The translations under genes were made by a program, and so were the position numbers. From NCBI RefSeq assembly GCF_003590095.1, contig NC_039480.1, positions 969,328-1,033,327 on the forward strand: DNA of 64,000 nt, written 5' to 3'. This DNA is from Trichoplusia ni. Lineage: Eukaryota > Arthropoda > Insecta > Lepidoptera > Noctuidae. The notes beneath the pieces were generated by a model. It was not told the DNA's origin and did not search any database. It worked only from the letters and a program-made list of their open reading frames with translations. This document shows positions 47,701 through 60,369 of the stretch, piece after piece; positions within the stretch are counted from its first letter, which is position 1; the number at the start of each line of letters is the position of its first letter.

Positions 47701-50700
47701 ACAAGACGAATACATCTACTCGTAGGTTGTGTGCTACTACATCGTAGCAAAAGCTTTAAACGCACATACAATTGATTGTGAAGTGCTGAACTTTGTTCAG
47801 TTTATTACAATAATCATAGCCGAGCTTTCACCATAAAGCCCGCGCAGTAGCTTATTATAAAGTTTTCTCTAGTTATCGGCGGAGTTGCAGCAAAAAGCAT
47901 TATAAAAATTTTGAAATCGATTAAAACTTCTGCTAAACTATAAGTATGCAAACAAGCGCCCTAATAAAAATGCAAAGTCTTTTGATTTGCGCACAACTAG
48001 CTCTGGAACAAAGCGAGATAGCGCCCGGAGGTGAAACACCGCCTCGAAACATACTCGCACGCGGAGCCCGGGAACCTTGGGAGCCATGCATAATCCCGGA
48101 CACCGGGACTGTTATTCACCGGAATTTATTAGAAGGGAGTGACATTTAGGGATTTTTAGTGGAACGTAAAACATGTTTCGTTGTAAATCGAGGGCTTTCC
48201 GTGCAATGCTCCTGAAGTATCGTGCTTAATGTTTTCGGATAGAATAATGGGCGAATGAACGCCTTATTGGGTTTTATGCCGTTTTCACGTTCAATAAACC
48301 GACCTTTTCTCATGAATATGCATGAGCGTTTGTTACTTCAAACGTATGCAAATGTTTGTTCAACTTGTTTATTTAGATATTTTTGTACAGTTTATATAAT
48401 TAAATTGCTCCAATCTGTTTTTGCTTTTATATAATTAGTCTGCAGTGTATGTGAAGATTTGTTATTCGGTTTAGATTAATTAATTTTACCTACTATACAA
48501 TGCTGATAAAACAGACGCAATATAATAATTTTAAAAGATACAATTAAATTAAAATAATTTTATTTAAATTGTATCTTTACGAACTCCGCTGCAGTGGTCC
48601 GTTGTTTGGCCTAGTCATGATTTAAAACCAAATAGCATGTTATTGAACCATGTTTCGGCCGTGTGCATCATTAGAAATATATCATATTATGTCTCTGCAT
48701 GTGATGGACTAAGAGTATCAGGTATAAAGTAAACAAACACAGACGAGTCTAATCAATTAGTTAGCGCCGAGCAGGAATAGAATAAATCCTTATTCGCTGG
48801 AGGTATGGTAAACACGAAGGCGGCTATCACTATGAAATAGCTTTCATCTCGTAAGACTTGCGTATTATTCTCACTCAACTAACAAAGACTGATCGCTGGG
48901 ATTAACGCCATGGAACATGTGCTATGTTTGAGTTTTCTATGTCTGAACTAAATATTTTTTTGTATTTTTTCTACTCTATTTCCGTACGACACGGAGTCGC
49001 GACACTCAGGATACTGTACAGAAAGAAAAGAATAAAAAAAAACATCAATTTACTATTTTTAAACTGGCATTTGTTTGAAAAGATTGGCAACTTACGTCAA
49101 AAATTAAAAGAAATCTATCCAATGGGTACTTACCATACATTTATCGGAATAAAAACGTAGTACGCATGCTATTCCAAGCTGGGATTTCATTTTGTGCTAT
49201 TTTATTCAGATCTGCTAAAGTTGATTTCAAAAGGTAGGACCTCTTTCACAATTTATAAAAAATAACTGTAATTGTTTGTGGAGTCGTGCAACTACAAATG
49301 TCCCTCCTTTTCCTCAGAGCAAAACACCGTAACATCCAAATAGCATCAGTAATCTCCTAATCCGGCAGCTTGCTCGGCGCGTTCAGTAATGCATCCTCTT
49401 TATCTTGCACCGTGAGCCGTTGTTCCTATAAACACATGTCGGCACTGGCGCTGATACGGCGTTTTGTTCAGAGACACCTGTTGGTGAGGTGAAGGAACTC
49501 ATATGTTGCTGAGCTCTCCGTCTGCGGCTGGAGGAGGATCTCAGGTGGGTACTGTAGAAGATGGCCGGGATTTATTTAATTAGTTTCTTTGTTTCAATTG
49601 ATTTTTCGGCTGTTTGGTTATATTTGAATTTCTGAGCTGTGGTGTTTTGATGTTTATTGAATATTTTTATACATTCTTAAAAGATGGTGTATAAGCGATA
49701 AGAGTTGTATTCAAAAATAGTATTTGTAGCAATTTTTAACTAGGAGTTTTTATGCTAAAGAAGGCGTACTTTTGAAATGATGGATTGAATTTCTGAACTC
49801 AGAACAATAAATGAAAAGTCTCAACGAAAACCATCTAACATGCCAGATGCAAGATCTGCCAGAAACGATAGAAAGGCCTCTTCCACTCCCACTTCTTCAC
49901 CCACCCTTAACCTGGTGATTAACAATACAATGGGGTAGAAAGGCCATTTACCTGAAAATAGAACCCAGGATGGATTATTAACCTGGTGCAGGGAAATAAG
50001 GAGACCCGACTTCAAATAATGGGATAAGGGATGGAAAAAGAAGTAGAATCGATTGAAGTTTGCAGTTGTTTGTTTAAATTAGCTTTACGAGCAAAACCGT
50101 TTCGCGTTACTAGTGAATGGGCGTCGTGTGAGCGTCGAGGTGGCGCCGAGTTTAAGTAATAATGCTGTGTTTAGAGACGAGGTTCAAGCTCGTTTTTCTG
50201 CCTAATACTTTTTGCTCCTTAGCTTTCAGTTTACCTAATGTCATCATTTTTTTCCGATAATCTATTAGTATGTAATAAATCTATCAATCTTAACTGAGAG
50301 CCTTAGAATTAATATTTAGGTAAAGATGAGACGATCAGCCAAGTTGAAAGAGACTGCTTAGGTAGTTTATTTTGCACACCAAAGAAAAATAAGACCGCTG
50401 ATAAATTTCGTTGAATCTCTTTGATTAAAATTCCAAACTCCAAACAAAATTTAGTACAAAGAGATGAAAAAATAAAGCGTTTTATAAAGCTGAGACATAA
50501 CCGACTGAGTCCCGGTATATTTGGTGCATTTCAGTGGATAATGTCGTGAAGTATGCGCCCTCATATCTGTGCGGGCGTCTGCCGCGCTCGGTCTAGACGC
50601 GCGCTGTAGCGGCCGGCACTTGTTTACTGCGCCGATGCACGGCACATACGCAATACCAACTATTTTTATCAAGTAATCTTCTTCTTTGAATATATATCGA

Positions 50701-52767
50701 CGACATTTTACTGTATTCGTTGAAGTATTCATTTTAAAACTGTCCCCACTGCATTAACTCAAGAGAACGGAAACTCTATAACAAATACTTTAGCATTTAA
50801 CAGTGACAGCTCTGTCTGGCTACTCCATTATGTATGCGAGCGCTTATGTTAACACAAATGCAAAAATTTCACGCTCCACGTTTCAAAATAACTAATATTT
50901 ATTGTTACAAATTAATTTATTAAATGTCAAACATCTGTAAGCGTACTTAACAAAAAGTATTGGAAACCCTACAAACATACGACAAATTAGAAAAAACAAT
51001 GCGAAGAAACCCACTACGAATAATTTGGTGGAAAGTTTGCGAGATTTTAATCTGCGTCCCAAATTGACTTCATGATGAATGCCGATAAACCGGCTTCAAA
51101 GTCGACGGTACGTGCCGTGACGTGACGATTAATGATTGAATCGATTAAAAGTTTTCACTCGATTTAATACCGAATTACCTACAACTTTGACTATCTCCGT
51201 AAGAAAAGTTGAATATTTTTGTGTTCAATTTGGATATATTCAAATAATATATGCCTGTATTAAACAAACCTGCATAGAAAAGGGCAGGATGTTGTGTTCT
51301 ATTTTAACTGTTTGCCTTGATATAGTGATTTTACATCAATACATCACTAGAGTTCTATGATGGACGCCGCTTTTATTTCGATCCAAGCCAAAAATAGACT
51401 GATCACAAACAAATTAATAGGAGTGATTGTGTGCGTGAGTCAGATATACTATCTTGCCTTACGAACTATAAGGAGAGTTGCAAAAAAGTTGAGATAATTA
51501 CTTAGGAGTGGGTTCCAATTGTATGCGAACATTGTTCCACATCAATATCTTGATCTAATTAATTAATTTCCTCTTATGTAATTAATATGTCATTGTTTAA
51601 TGAAACTAGGGCAAAATTTCCCTATTGACACAAAATTTAAGACCAGGAAGAAAAGTTTCATTGACTAATTGAATATTTATAACGAGTTGAAGTTAAATTA
51701 AACAAAACTCGTTTCAAAAGTTGATTCTAATTTGATTGTTTGTAGAGCCTTTAATGTAGGAAGATATTCCACGAAATAAACTTGTGTTTTCAAATTGAGC
51801 CAGTGAAATGAAAACATGTAGTTTCAGACAGCAGTCATTCACAATGAGTTGGGAAAAACAAAAATATAATAATAGATAAGAATGTTAAGTGTCTAGAAAA
51901 TATTATTTTGTACGTTTGAACATTAGTAATATGTTAAATTCTGGAAGGCTGTTCTCTCGAAAACTGGAAAGGATTTTAAGTCGAAATGGATTTACAAGGG
52001 CATTCTGATCGCAGCGGCCACGAGACAGACCAAGAGAGTTGCAAGGAGAGTTAGCCTTAATTGTCGGTGATTAGTGGTTCTATTAGTTTTATTGATAAGA
52101 ATACATCATTTGATTTCATGGCGTATAAATAAGTGTAAAGAGGTTCTAATTAAAAAAGAAATATCGTCTTAAGATATTTTATTAAAACAACCCGTTGTTT
52201 AATAGTTACTCAAATATTTAAGTTATTAGAGTACACGTAAATACACTTTGGAGCCTTATATTAATTTAATTTGAATTGATATTAAGTTTAATATAGTTTT
52301 AAAACTATTGGAACACTATCAATATTTTTTTTTTATCAAGTCGTGAACAAGTTCGTTTTCTATACCATTAATTTAGGTAAATTTAGCAGTACATACAGCA
52401 ACACTGCTTATGTACCAACCCTAAAATTGGTGACTATTTGGGTTTTGACCAATTTATCCCTATACCGTACCGTGCGTAGCGTGATGGCTGTCCTGCCGTG
52501 TCCGCGCCCCACTCCTCCAGACACATTGTCTCAATCCCGGCCACATTTGTATGCAAATAAGTCATACATATGCAAATATGTCCTGCTTAGCCGCCGTTAT
52601 CGTCGTGTTGCGACACACTTTTCATTTTCGGCACCTCATATTTGTACCATACATGTGGTATCTTATTAATGAATATGGTAATACAGAATTGTTAAAATAC
52701 CCTTGACAACAGGAAACCTATTGGCGTTATTATATACTGCTGAATTAAAGCTAAACAAACAAATAGT
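41758..52767. other. Gene-free 11 kb with GC-rich islands
   Basis: No recognisable gene. Islands lie at about 42,640-42,740, 43,910-44,040, 44,440-44,530, 45,070-45,130 (with a run of 14 C), 46,100-46,260, 48,010-48,120, 50,560-50,640 and 52,480-52,540. A 10-bp tandem repeat is at 42,491. Around 49,820-50,030, AACCTGGTG occurs twice in a segment that looks like an old repeat but which I cannot name. Confidence 0.55.
42491..42540. repeat. Tandem repeat, about 4-5 x 10 bp
   Basis: Units are TCGTAGGCAG, TCGTAGCCAA, TCGTAGCCAA, TCGTAGCTTC and a partial GTAGTCCAAG. Confidence 0.85.
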
Positions 52768-53159
52768 ATGTCTAGTAAAAGGGGAATTAACAATTCCCTC
52801 TATAATTTGGAGGACATAGGCGACGTTTCTGTGTTTCCGTACCTACCTCGGGACAAGTTTCTTTGGCGCCTCCGAATATTTTTACTATAGACCCCAGAAA
52901 AATTGACAACCCCCACGTACTATGGTGACCCACTTCCTTCAAATTATCAATAATAATACAACTTCGCGAGGCCTATGTAGAGCTTTTAGTAACTCAGTTA
53001 AAAGATGAAGCCGCTAGTGTAATATCCATGTCCGACTATTTCTTTAATTGGGATACCGTTGAGGATATCCTCAAAACGGAATGTGGAGATAATAGAACTG
53101 TACAGACCTAATTAGTTTAGTAGAAGACTTAGCTAACGTTAGAAGCAAGGGTAATTAAA
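52768..53159 (+). pseudogene. LTR-retrotransposon gag remnant
   Basis: From 52956 an open stretch encodes QLREAYVELLVTQLKDEAAS and FNWDTVEDILKTECGDNRTV. After a one-base shift at 53108, it continues LISLVEDLANVRSKGN. The pattern of a K-L-x-x-E-A helix, W-x-x-V/I...L and GDNRS/TVQTL matches gag capsid helices of insect LTR elements. A separate 40-codon frame at 52768-52890 starts MSSKRGINNSLYNLED and might be an N-terminal piece (uncertain). No LTR or pol is seen nearby. Confidence 0.6.
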
Positions 53160-53205
53160 GGGACTTATTTTTTAAAGCAAAGTATTTGATAATTAAAAAT
53201 GTATA

Positions 53206-53480
53206 TCTTCTAATATATAAAATTCCCGTGTCACGATGTTAGTTACCGTACTCCTCCGAAACGGCTCAACCGATTTTTACAAAATTTTATATGCGTATTC
53301 AGTAGGTCTGAGAATCGACTAAAATCTATTTTTCATACCCATAAGTGTTAAGGGTTACTCACACTAAACTTTTTTTTTGCACTAATTTTTACGTTTTTAT
53401 TTTTTTTAAACATGGCTTTAAAAAATACATACAACTAGAAATAATTTATTAGGCAAAACAACGTTTGCTGGGTCAGCTAG
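53206..53480 (+). mobile_element. Helitron-like element, copy 3 (different subfamily)
   Basis: The 275-bp element starts TC after A and ends CTAG before T. It has the 3' hairpin GCAAA-ACAACG-TTTGC at 53,454-53,469, then TGGGTCAGCTAG. The internal sequence (CCGTGTCACGATGTTAGT, CAACCGATTTTTACAAAATT) differs from copies 1 and 2. Confidence 0.82.
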
Positions 53481-56400
53481 TACTTACATATAATCTTATT
53501 GAACCCAATTAATATTTATTTTTATTTTTTAAATTTCTGTAAAACCAGCGTTTCAGTTTATATTTACCTTATCTTGCAGACTAAAACCGCTGCCACAGCA
53601 AAAACCTCAACAACGATTAAACATGGCTTCGGAGTATCAAATTTCATGGTAAGCATTATGTAATTCAAACAATTCTCTCCAATACGAGATGAAAGCCTTA
53701 TCCCGTTGAAGCCGAGGCGGGAAAGTTGGTACGATGTTAATCCATTCCCGGATTGAAACCGTTTGAATATGCAAGCAGCGAGCAATGGTTTAATGCCCGA
53801 CTATGCATGCAGACAAATCGCTTTTAGAATGATTATTTATTTCCACATAACTTTGTTACTCAGATTTTCTCTTCTTTTAGGAAGTAATAGCTTGTGTACT
53901 CGTATTGTTGGTTTGTGGATGAGTGATCTATTAAGATACCGAGTCCACTCCTTGTTAAGTTATTTGTTCCGGAAGTCATTAGTCAACTCTGACAGCCTGG
54001 TACATAGCAGTATCCGTTAAATTGGAAGCCGATCTTAAGTGGACCCGAAAGTAAGAACATGATTTGAGATAAATTCTTTACATTGTTGTACGTAAATTCT
54101 TTTACAAATCTGAATACACGAATAATGTACAGATTTATTTTTCACAAACTGCGATACTCGGAAGATTTAACTGTAGGTAGGTAATAGGATCGTTAAAATA
54201 TTCGTTCACGGGCGTTATTTTGTACGTCTAAACATTACTTTGAATCATTGACATTTTTATAGCGTCCATGTTTCAATCACAAGACTGTAGCTACACGTGT
54301 GACGTCATTGCGGAATAAAAAACATGTAAGATGTTAGTAGCTTCTTAAATCGTGACTGCAATGCTCCAGACGGGTTTACGACGACGTGCACGACGCGTCG
54401 AGAGGTTTAGCACGATTATACGCAAATACTGTCGGACATGCATGAAAAAAACTGGTTTGCTGATTTGTCAAAAGTTGACCTTTTTGACAAATGTTTTACG
54501 AGGAAACAAGTGCGAATTTCGTTTTTATCCTTTTAATTATTATTTTTTGCATTACGATTGTATGCGATAATGATATCTAGTTGTATGTAGAAACTTAGGT
54601 AAAAGATTTTAATAACCCTCGGTGAACAAGAAAACAAAGGAGAGTCGCAAGACAAGTTAAAAAACTAAACGAGAGCGAGCGCCACCATGACTTAGGTTTC
54701 AACTCTTAATAACAAAAGCGAACAGTACTTTACTAGAACACTAATTATTCCATTATATCAATTGAAAAATGTTCCAGCATAAAATCGAATCAATAAATGC
54801 GTCCTGCCCGTCAAAAAAGGTTGACTTAGTCCGGACAGAGTATATACGTATAATATATGCATTGAAATGTTCAATAGAAAACCTGACTTATCACGATTTT
54901 TAAACCCAGTTTTTATTAAATGCCAAGACAATTAACATAACTCATATCGTGCTACATTTACTCAATTTCGTTTTCAACTCTAACTCATCACAATCTTGTT
55001 AATATGTGCGAATGTACTTATCTCCGTGAGCAATAAATACTGAATCAACGAATAATGGATGAGGTATCGAAAATAGAACTCAACTTCGTCGATAATATAC
55101 AAAACCGTCTATGTAACACGTCAGTCATGCCAGAGGACGGGGGGGGTGCGACAATTTCGCATTTTTGCATATTCATTGAACGTTATCGACTTGTCGGCTG
55201 GCCTGCCGCCGCTTGTCAGCTGGTGATTGATCACCACTTTTTGTGCTCGTCTCTTGTATCGCCTGTCTCTCTACACGGGTAATAAAGGGTAAGCAGTTTA
55301 TGCGTGTGTTAGTTTAGCAAGAATGTTGATGGGACGCGTCAGGTTATTGACCTTCAATGAGATTCCAGCCAAGCGTTATATCAAAATAACTTTTACGCAT
55401 TTTGATGAGAGAATGTTTTGATAAGCGATTAATCTGCCATGATTTAAATTTACATAAAAACGGAAACAATATGGTATAGCACTTAAATGCAAAATGAAAA
55501 AGAAATATTTTGGTACAGAAGTATCAAAACACGTTTCGGAGCCGCGCGGTGTTTTACCATCAGAATACTGTCAAACGCAGAATTTGTGCAAATCATTTCT
55601 AAAATGATTTATTTTCTGGTACCTAATAGGTTTTCACATCTTTTAAGAGAATTTGTTTTAAATTTCGACTTCAGATTTGCGTCTTAAATTTCCTTTGAAG
55701 AAATATGTCAAGGTACTCTGGGAAATTCAAAAACCAGATTTTGAGCAAATTAAAACCGAGACCAGAATGACATGTTTCCTGGCCAGGTATGAAATACTCA
55801 CCTTTATATAACATTACTCTTACATTAAATCTGCAACTTCAATCTAAATTATAAATGAGTCAACATACATTTAACTTCTTCAAAATGGAGTTAAGTAACA
55901 AAACAATTTATTTTTATATCTTGCCCGTCGGGAGTCGAATATGCAAAGAAATGTCAAAATATATTTTAAATTATATTTTGTTGATAAAATCTCGGAACAG
56001 TTATATTCTTTATCTTGCAATGAAAAGGGCTCTTGAGGGCTCTATTGCCAAAACTATGCGAGTGTAGAGGCGGTCCGATACAGCTATTAGCATAAGAGAT
56101 AAGGATCGTTTTGCATAACGTACAGGGTGAGCCTTCAAATAAAGTTAAATCTCAATCAAGAAGTAAGGGAACTTGTGATAGAAAATATTATAAAATTCGC
56201 TTTTTTTACAACAAGTGACGTAATACCGAAGGACTGTTATAAGCAAGACGTGTGTGTGTCTGCATCTGTTGTAGCTCTGTATTAAGCATTAAAAATTGTC
56301 AATTTGTAATAAATTCGCAATTTATAGCTCTCTTGCAACGACAACGCCATTGGATAGTGGTATTCATTCCTAATATACAAAACCGTAAGCACACGACGAG

Positions 56401-58679
56401 TTCTTCTAAATTGAAGTCTCGATCATCAGGATATGTATGTACTAAATGAAAAATCAGATCTAATTTACGAACAATACCTAAAAAATTTAAAACGATTTTC
56501 CAGTTTTGCGCAATACTAATTGAACTCCCTGTATATCCGCATAGCCCCACATATCGTCCGTACCCCTATTATTTATGGTCGGTCCAAAGATTTATGTAAT
56601 AGGTCGAGTGGATTCTTAACGAATGGAATGTAAGTGGATTTCGCGTGATAGGCGCGGCACGTCGACACGCCGCCCGCCGACACGCGGCCGTCACGCCGTC
56701 ACGCCGCCCCGGCCGGCGCGGTGCAAGCGGCCCGCCACATGCTTTATGTCTGATCCACTTCGCGATAGCTGCAGCACGGCACTTTACATGTGTGACTGTC
56801 TTACTTACAGCTGCACTAGATACTTGTTTTAATACCTACTATCTATTAACTATGTATGTAGATGTGCCCTCAAAAACATCTACAATTAAAAAAAGTCTAG
56901 TTTTATAAATCAAGAAATCGTAATACGAATTTATTTGCAGCAGTCTACGTACTATCTCAACAAAAGTTAGTGTTACAATTAATGAGGTGCTGGAGGTACG
57001 ATGGGTTAAACTTTAAGTGAGCACGAAGTGTTAAAATCTTACGCCTAATTAACCAGTTGTAAAATTGTTCAAGTTCAACAAATTTGTATGATCAGCGCTT
57101 CAATAACTACCGCAGTACTCTGTTTATTTTTAAGGTTTTTGCTAATCATCAATGAAATTGGTGAAAACTTTAAGGAAACTCTTCATAACTATTCAGTTGT
57201 AAAGTATAATTATTAATTAAGTGGAAAGACAACGTGCACTTAGTGGTGAAGGGTGGCCGAATACGGGTCATGGCAATCGTTCAGTTGTTGTACGAGACTG
57301 AATATTTTTTCATAAATTATTTGAAGATTAAATCCTTTAAAAATGGAGCACAACAACTCGACGGGATATCTTTTAGGCCAAAACGAGGTCAGAGTACGAA
57401 AGAAGAATCACAATAATATCGACAGAAGGTTAATTCGAAATGACATACGGTAAGGACTTGTGAGAACAAAATGCTCAGGGTAGTTAGCGAAGTCGTAAGG
57501 CTAAATTATGTTCGTTAAAAATCGTTTATAATTTGTGCTTTGAACCCAAAAAAAATCGAACTATCAGAATATAAATTCCGTCAACACTTGTTTTTTCAAT
57601 TTTAGTTTCGCTCATGTTTTGAAAACCTTTTAACACCCATGGCATAACTAGGCCTTTTGTAAATATTTTGTCTATTGATGCCCACACAATAGAATCAAAA
57701 AGTCGCTGTGAAATGTTATTCCTGGCCTGCTGGTGTGTGTTTTGGCGAAACTTCTCGACGAAATAGACGCGGGAACACAGAAATAATATTATGTGTATTT
57801 CTTAAACGTCTGATTTATGTTTTCGTTAAGAGCTCCATAGATCGGATGAGGCAGCAATCATTTGTTAATGTATATTAAATTTGCTTGCCGCTGCCTATTA
57901 TATTATTAATAGGCCGTAAACAGAATACCTTTACTGCTAGCAAGACTGTTGACATTGTATTTTTTCCTTTGAAGTACTTACGTAAGTCTAGTTTACTTTT
58001 TGATGTCCTTTCATCTCGTAGAGTTTTATGTGACTTTAGGCCTCCCTGTGCTCAACGACTGTGAAGGAAAGTTCTCATTAGGTGTGCTTGATGTCGGTCT
58101 CTGGAACAGACGGCCCTAAACTTAGAACTTTCCAAAGTATTTGTTGTATTATATTAGACTATTTGTGCTCAATTTATCAGCGATGTAGTTTCAAGGTAGT
58201 CTGATACAGATATGAATATGTTTACAAACATTCAAATAGCGTTTAATCTTGTTGTTCCATATGCGGTACAATGTAAACAATTACTCACGTCTTATATAAT
58301 GTATGCTCTACTTCATTCAGTGTCTTCATCCACTCTTAAACTGATTTTACGTTACCACAATCTTATTTTGTTTTACAGCTATGTCTTATGGGAAATTTAC
58401 GTGATTGGTCGTTAGTAATAAAGAGAACCAGTTATAGTTTGTGCGATGTGTGTCAACACATTTCACCAAACAGATAGTTAAGCTGGCCCATAAAACAAGT
58501 ATTCAGCTAAACAACGGCCTCGTAAATGTGAGACTATCTCGCAAGTACTCGTCGTAATATATTCATTTCGAACTTTAGGCTCTTTATAGAGGAATCTACT
58601 TTCTGATTTCAATCATAAAATTTCAAGCATAAACCTGAGGTATTTCAAAATCACAACAACGCAATTTCACGAAGGTAAT
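53481..58679. other. Gene-free 5.2 kb
   Basis: No gene recognised. GC-rich islands lie at about 54,370-54,410, 55,120-55,260 and 56,640-56,750, the last with repeated CGTCACGCCG. Remaining sequence is AT-rich. Confidence 0.55.
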
Positions 58680-58685
58680 TTTATT
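58680..58685 (-). promoter_or_regulatory. Candidate poly(A) signal of allatostatin-C receptor
   Basis: AATAAA on the minus strand lies 314 bp past the second in-frame stop (58999), a plausible 3' UTR length. Confidence 0.5.
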
Positions 58686-59073
58686 ACAACTGTGACATTA
58701 TGACAATTTATGAATATTTACACGATATGTACAATTTTTTACAACTTAACTAAACGGTATACAAACAGTTACGTTATATTCGCTATGCGATAAAAAAAGT
58801 ACATCTTAGTAAATTCATCGTTACAAACCTAGGCCGAATCGACTCCACACAATTTTAGATTTTTACAGAAACAGATCAAGTTCATCACATATCGACCCAA
58901 GCACACCTTACACGTAATGTTGTTAGCCGGTTGGTCGGCGGCCGAGAGACAGGGCTCGGGTCTCTGCGGGCGCCGGCGGCCGGCACAGTCTTAGCACTCT
59001 AGTCGATGGACACGATGAGCGTGTCCTCCTCCAAGGCGGAGCTGGAGGCGCGGCGGCGGCGCGAGGCCCGCAC

Positions 59074-60324
59074 TCAGAGCCGCGTGTGCGTCAGCCCGTT
59101 GGGCGCTATCAGCGGCGCCAGCGTGGCGGGCCGCGCCTCCAGCGGCAGCGCCTCGCTCGCCACCGCTGACTTCGACGTCAGCGCCGTCGACGCGTCCGAG
59201 CGAGAACCTCCCACGTTGGCTCCCACTGACAAACCTCCCCTCGACTCCACAGCCCGGGCCTGTGCCCGCGCCGCTCCACCACCTCTCTTGCGCGGGATTA
59301 CACTATTTTCAACGTGCAAAGTTGCATTAACGTCTTTTCCAGCTGCGCAAGTGCACGCCTTGAGAAAGCTTTTCTTAAAATTATCAGACAGAAATGCGTA
59401 GAGAATCGGATTCATGGCCGAGTTGCTGTAACTGAAGCACGCTGCTACCAGGAACACTGTGATAGTGATTCGACTGGCGCACTCATTCGGTGGAGAGTAT
59501 ATGAGAGCGACTTGGAACGCCCAGTAGGGCAGCCAACACAACACGTATACAGCAATGACCGTCAGTACCAACTTTGTCACCTTCCTGTGTGATCGCTTCT
59601 TTTCTTTGGATTTGTTCTTCGGGCCAACTGTCTTCAGTTTACGGATGACGAGGCAGTAGAACACAAAGATGAGAGTGAGCGGTGCTGCAAATCCAAGCGC
59701 AAATGAATACAGAGTGAAGGACGTCTGGCCTTTGTTGAACTCGCGTTCTGGCCACACGATGTTGCATGATAGACCATTGTCGGTGGGTATGAGCGTGGTG
59801 TACATAAATATCGGTGTCATCACCAGCGCAGACGCCGTCCAAGCTGCCGCAGACACCACTCGGGAGACAAATGGCGTGCGCAGCCTCGGTGCTGCTATCG
59901 GATGACACACAGCTATATAACGATCTGCACTCATGATGCACAGGAATATGCTGCTGGTAAACTGATTAATCCCAGTCGATATCATGTAGGCTTGGCACAT
60001 GAAGCGTCCAAAGGGCCAGGAGCGCACGGACATCGTGGTGATCAGGAACGGTATGCCGATGAGGAAGCACTCGTCCGCGATGGCGAGGTTCACGATGTAC
60101 ATGTTGGTGACGGTCTGCATCTTGGAGTAGCGCAGCACCACGTATATGACGAGCGTGTTGCCGAGCAGCCCCACCACGCACACCAGCGCGTACAGCACCT
60201 GCGTCACCACATACACTACCGGCAGGTTGATGTTGGGGCAGTTCTCGAAGGTTCCGTTGTACGTGCCGTTCTCGTCGTACGAGTAGTTGCCGTCTCGGAA
60301 CATCTCTACGTCTTCGAGCTCCAT
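59074..60324 (-). CDS. AstC-R: Allatostatin-C receptor (somatostatin-like GPCR)
   Basis: One exon encodes 416 residues from ATG 60324. The N-terminus carries glycosylation sites NYS and NGT (twice). Seven membrane segments lie at about 38-64, 72-95, 108-135, 154-176, 204-228, 249-275 and 286-311. Motifs are LGNTLVIYVV in TM1, LAIADECFL in TM2, ADRYIAV with DRY at 134-136, the Cys110-Cys187 pair, KEKKRSHRKVTKLVLTVI before TM6, CWLP at 263-266, NPILYAF in TM7 and ALSDNFKKSF-like FLSDNFKKSF with palmitoylation cysteines after it. These match Drosophila AstC-R1/R2 closely. The receptor binds the inhibitory neuropeptide allatostatin C and signals through Gi/o; in moths the peptide restrains juvenile hormone synthesis and gut motility. 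The start is chosen because an acceptor (ttttgtttcag, ending 60370) lies just upstream, so ATG 60324 is the first in this exon. The tail after residue 345 is low-complexity and variable. The TGA at 59074 is followed by an open in-frame stretch (see findings). Confidence 0.96.
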   Translation of the reverse strand: MELEDVEMFRDGNYSYDENGTYNGTFENCPNINLPVVYVVTQVLYALVCVVGLLGNTLVIYVVLRYSKMQTVTNMYIVNLAIADECFLIGIPFLITTMSVRSWPFGRFMCQAYMISTGINQFTSSIFLCIMSADRYIAVCHPIAAPRLRTPFVSRVVSAAAWTASALVMTPIFMYTTLIPTDNGLSCNIVWPEREFNKGQTSFTLYSFALGFAAPLTLIFVFYCLVIRKLKTVGPKNKSKEKKRSHRKVTKLVLTVIAVYVLCWLPYWAFQVALIYSPPNECASRITITVFLVAACFSYSNSAMNPILYAFLSDNFKKSFLKACTCAAGKDVNATLHVENSVIPRKRGGGAARAQARAVESRGGLSVGANVGGSRSDASTALTSKSAVASEALPLEARPATLAPLIAPNGLTHTRL

Positions 60325-60369
60325 TGCGATAGAATCCAGATGATACTTCTGATTGAAAAAAATATTTAC
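60325..60369 (-). other. AstC-R: 5' UTR part of the AstC-R coding exon
   Basis: The sequence between the acceptor TTTCAG (minus strand, ending at 60370) and the ATG contains no other ATG and a TAA right at the exon start. So it is untranslated and must be joined to an upstream non-coding exon. Confidence 0.65.

Noticed and set aside
52343..52669. 108-codon plus-strand open frame
   Set aside because: No motif, and composition changes midway between AT-rich and GC-rich sequence.
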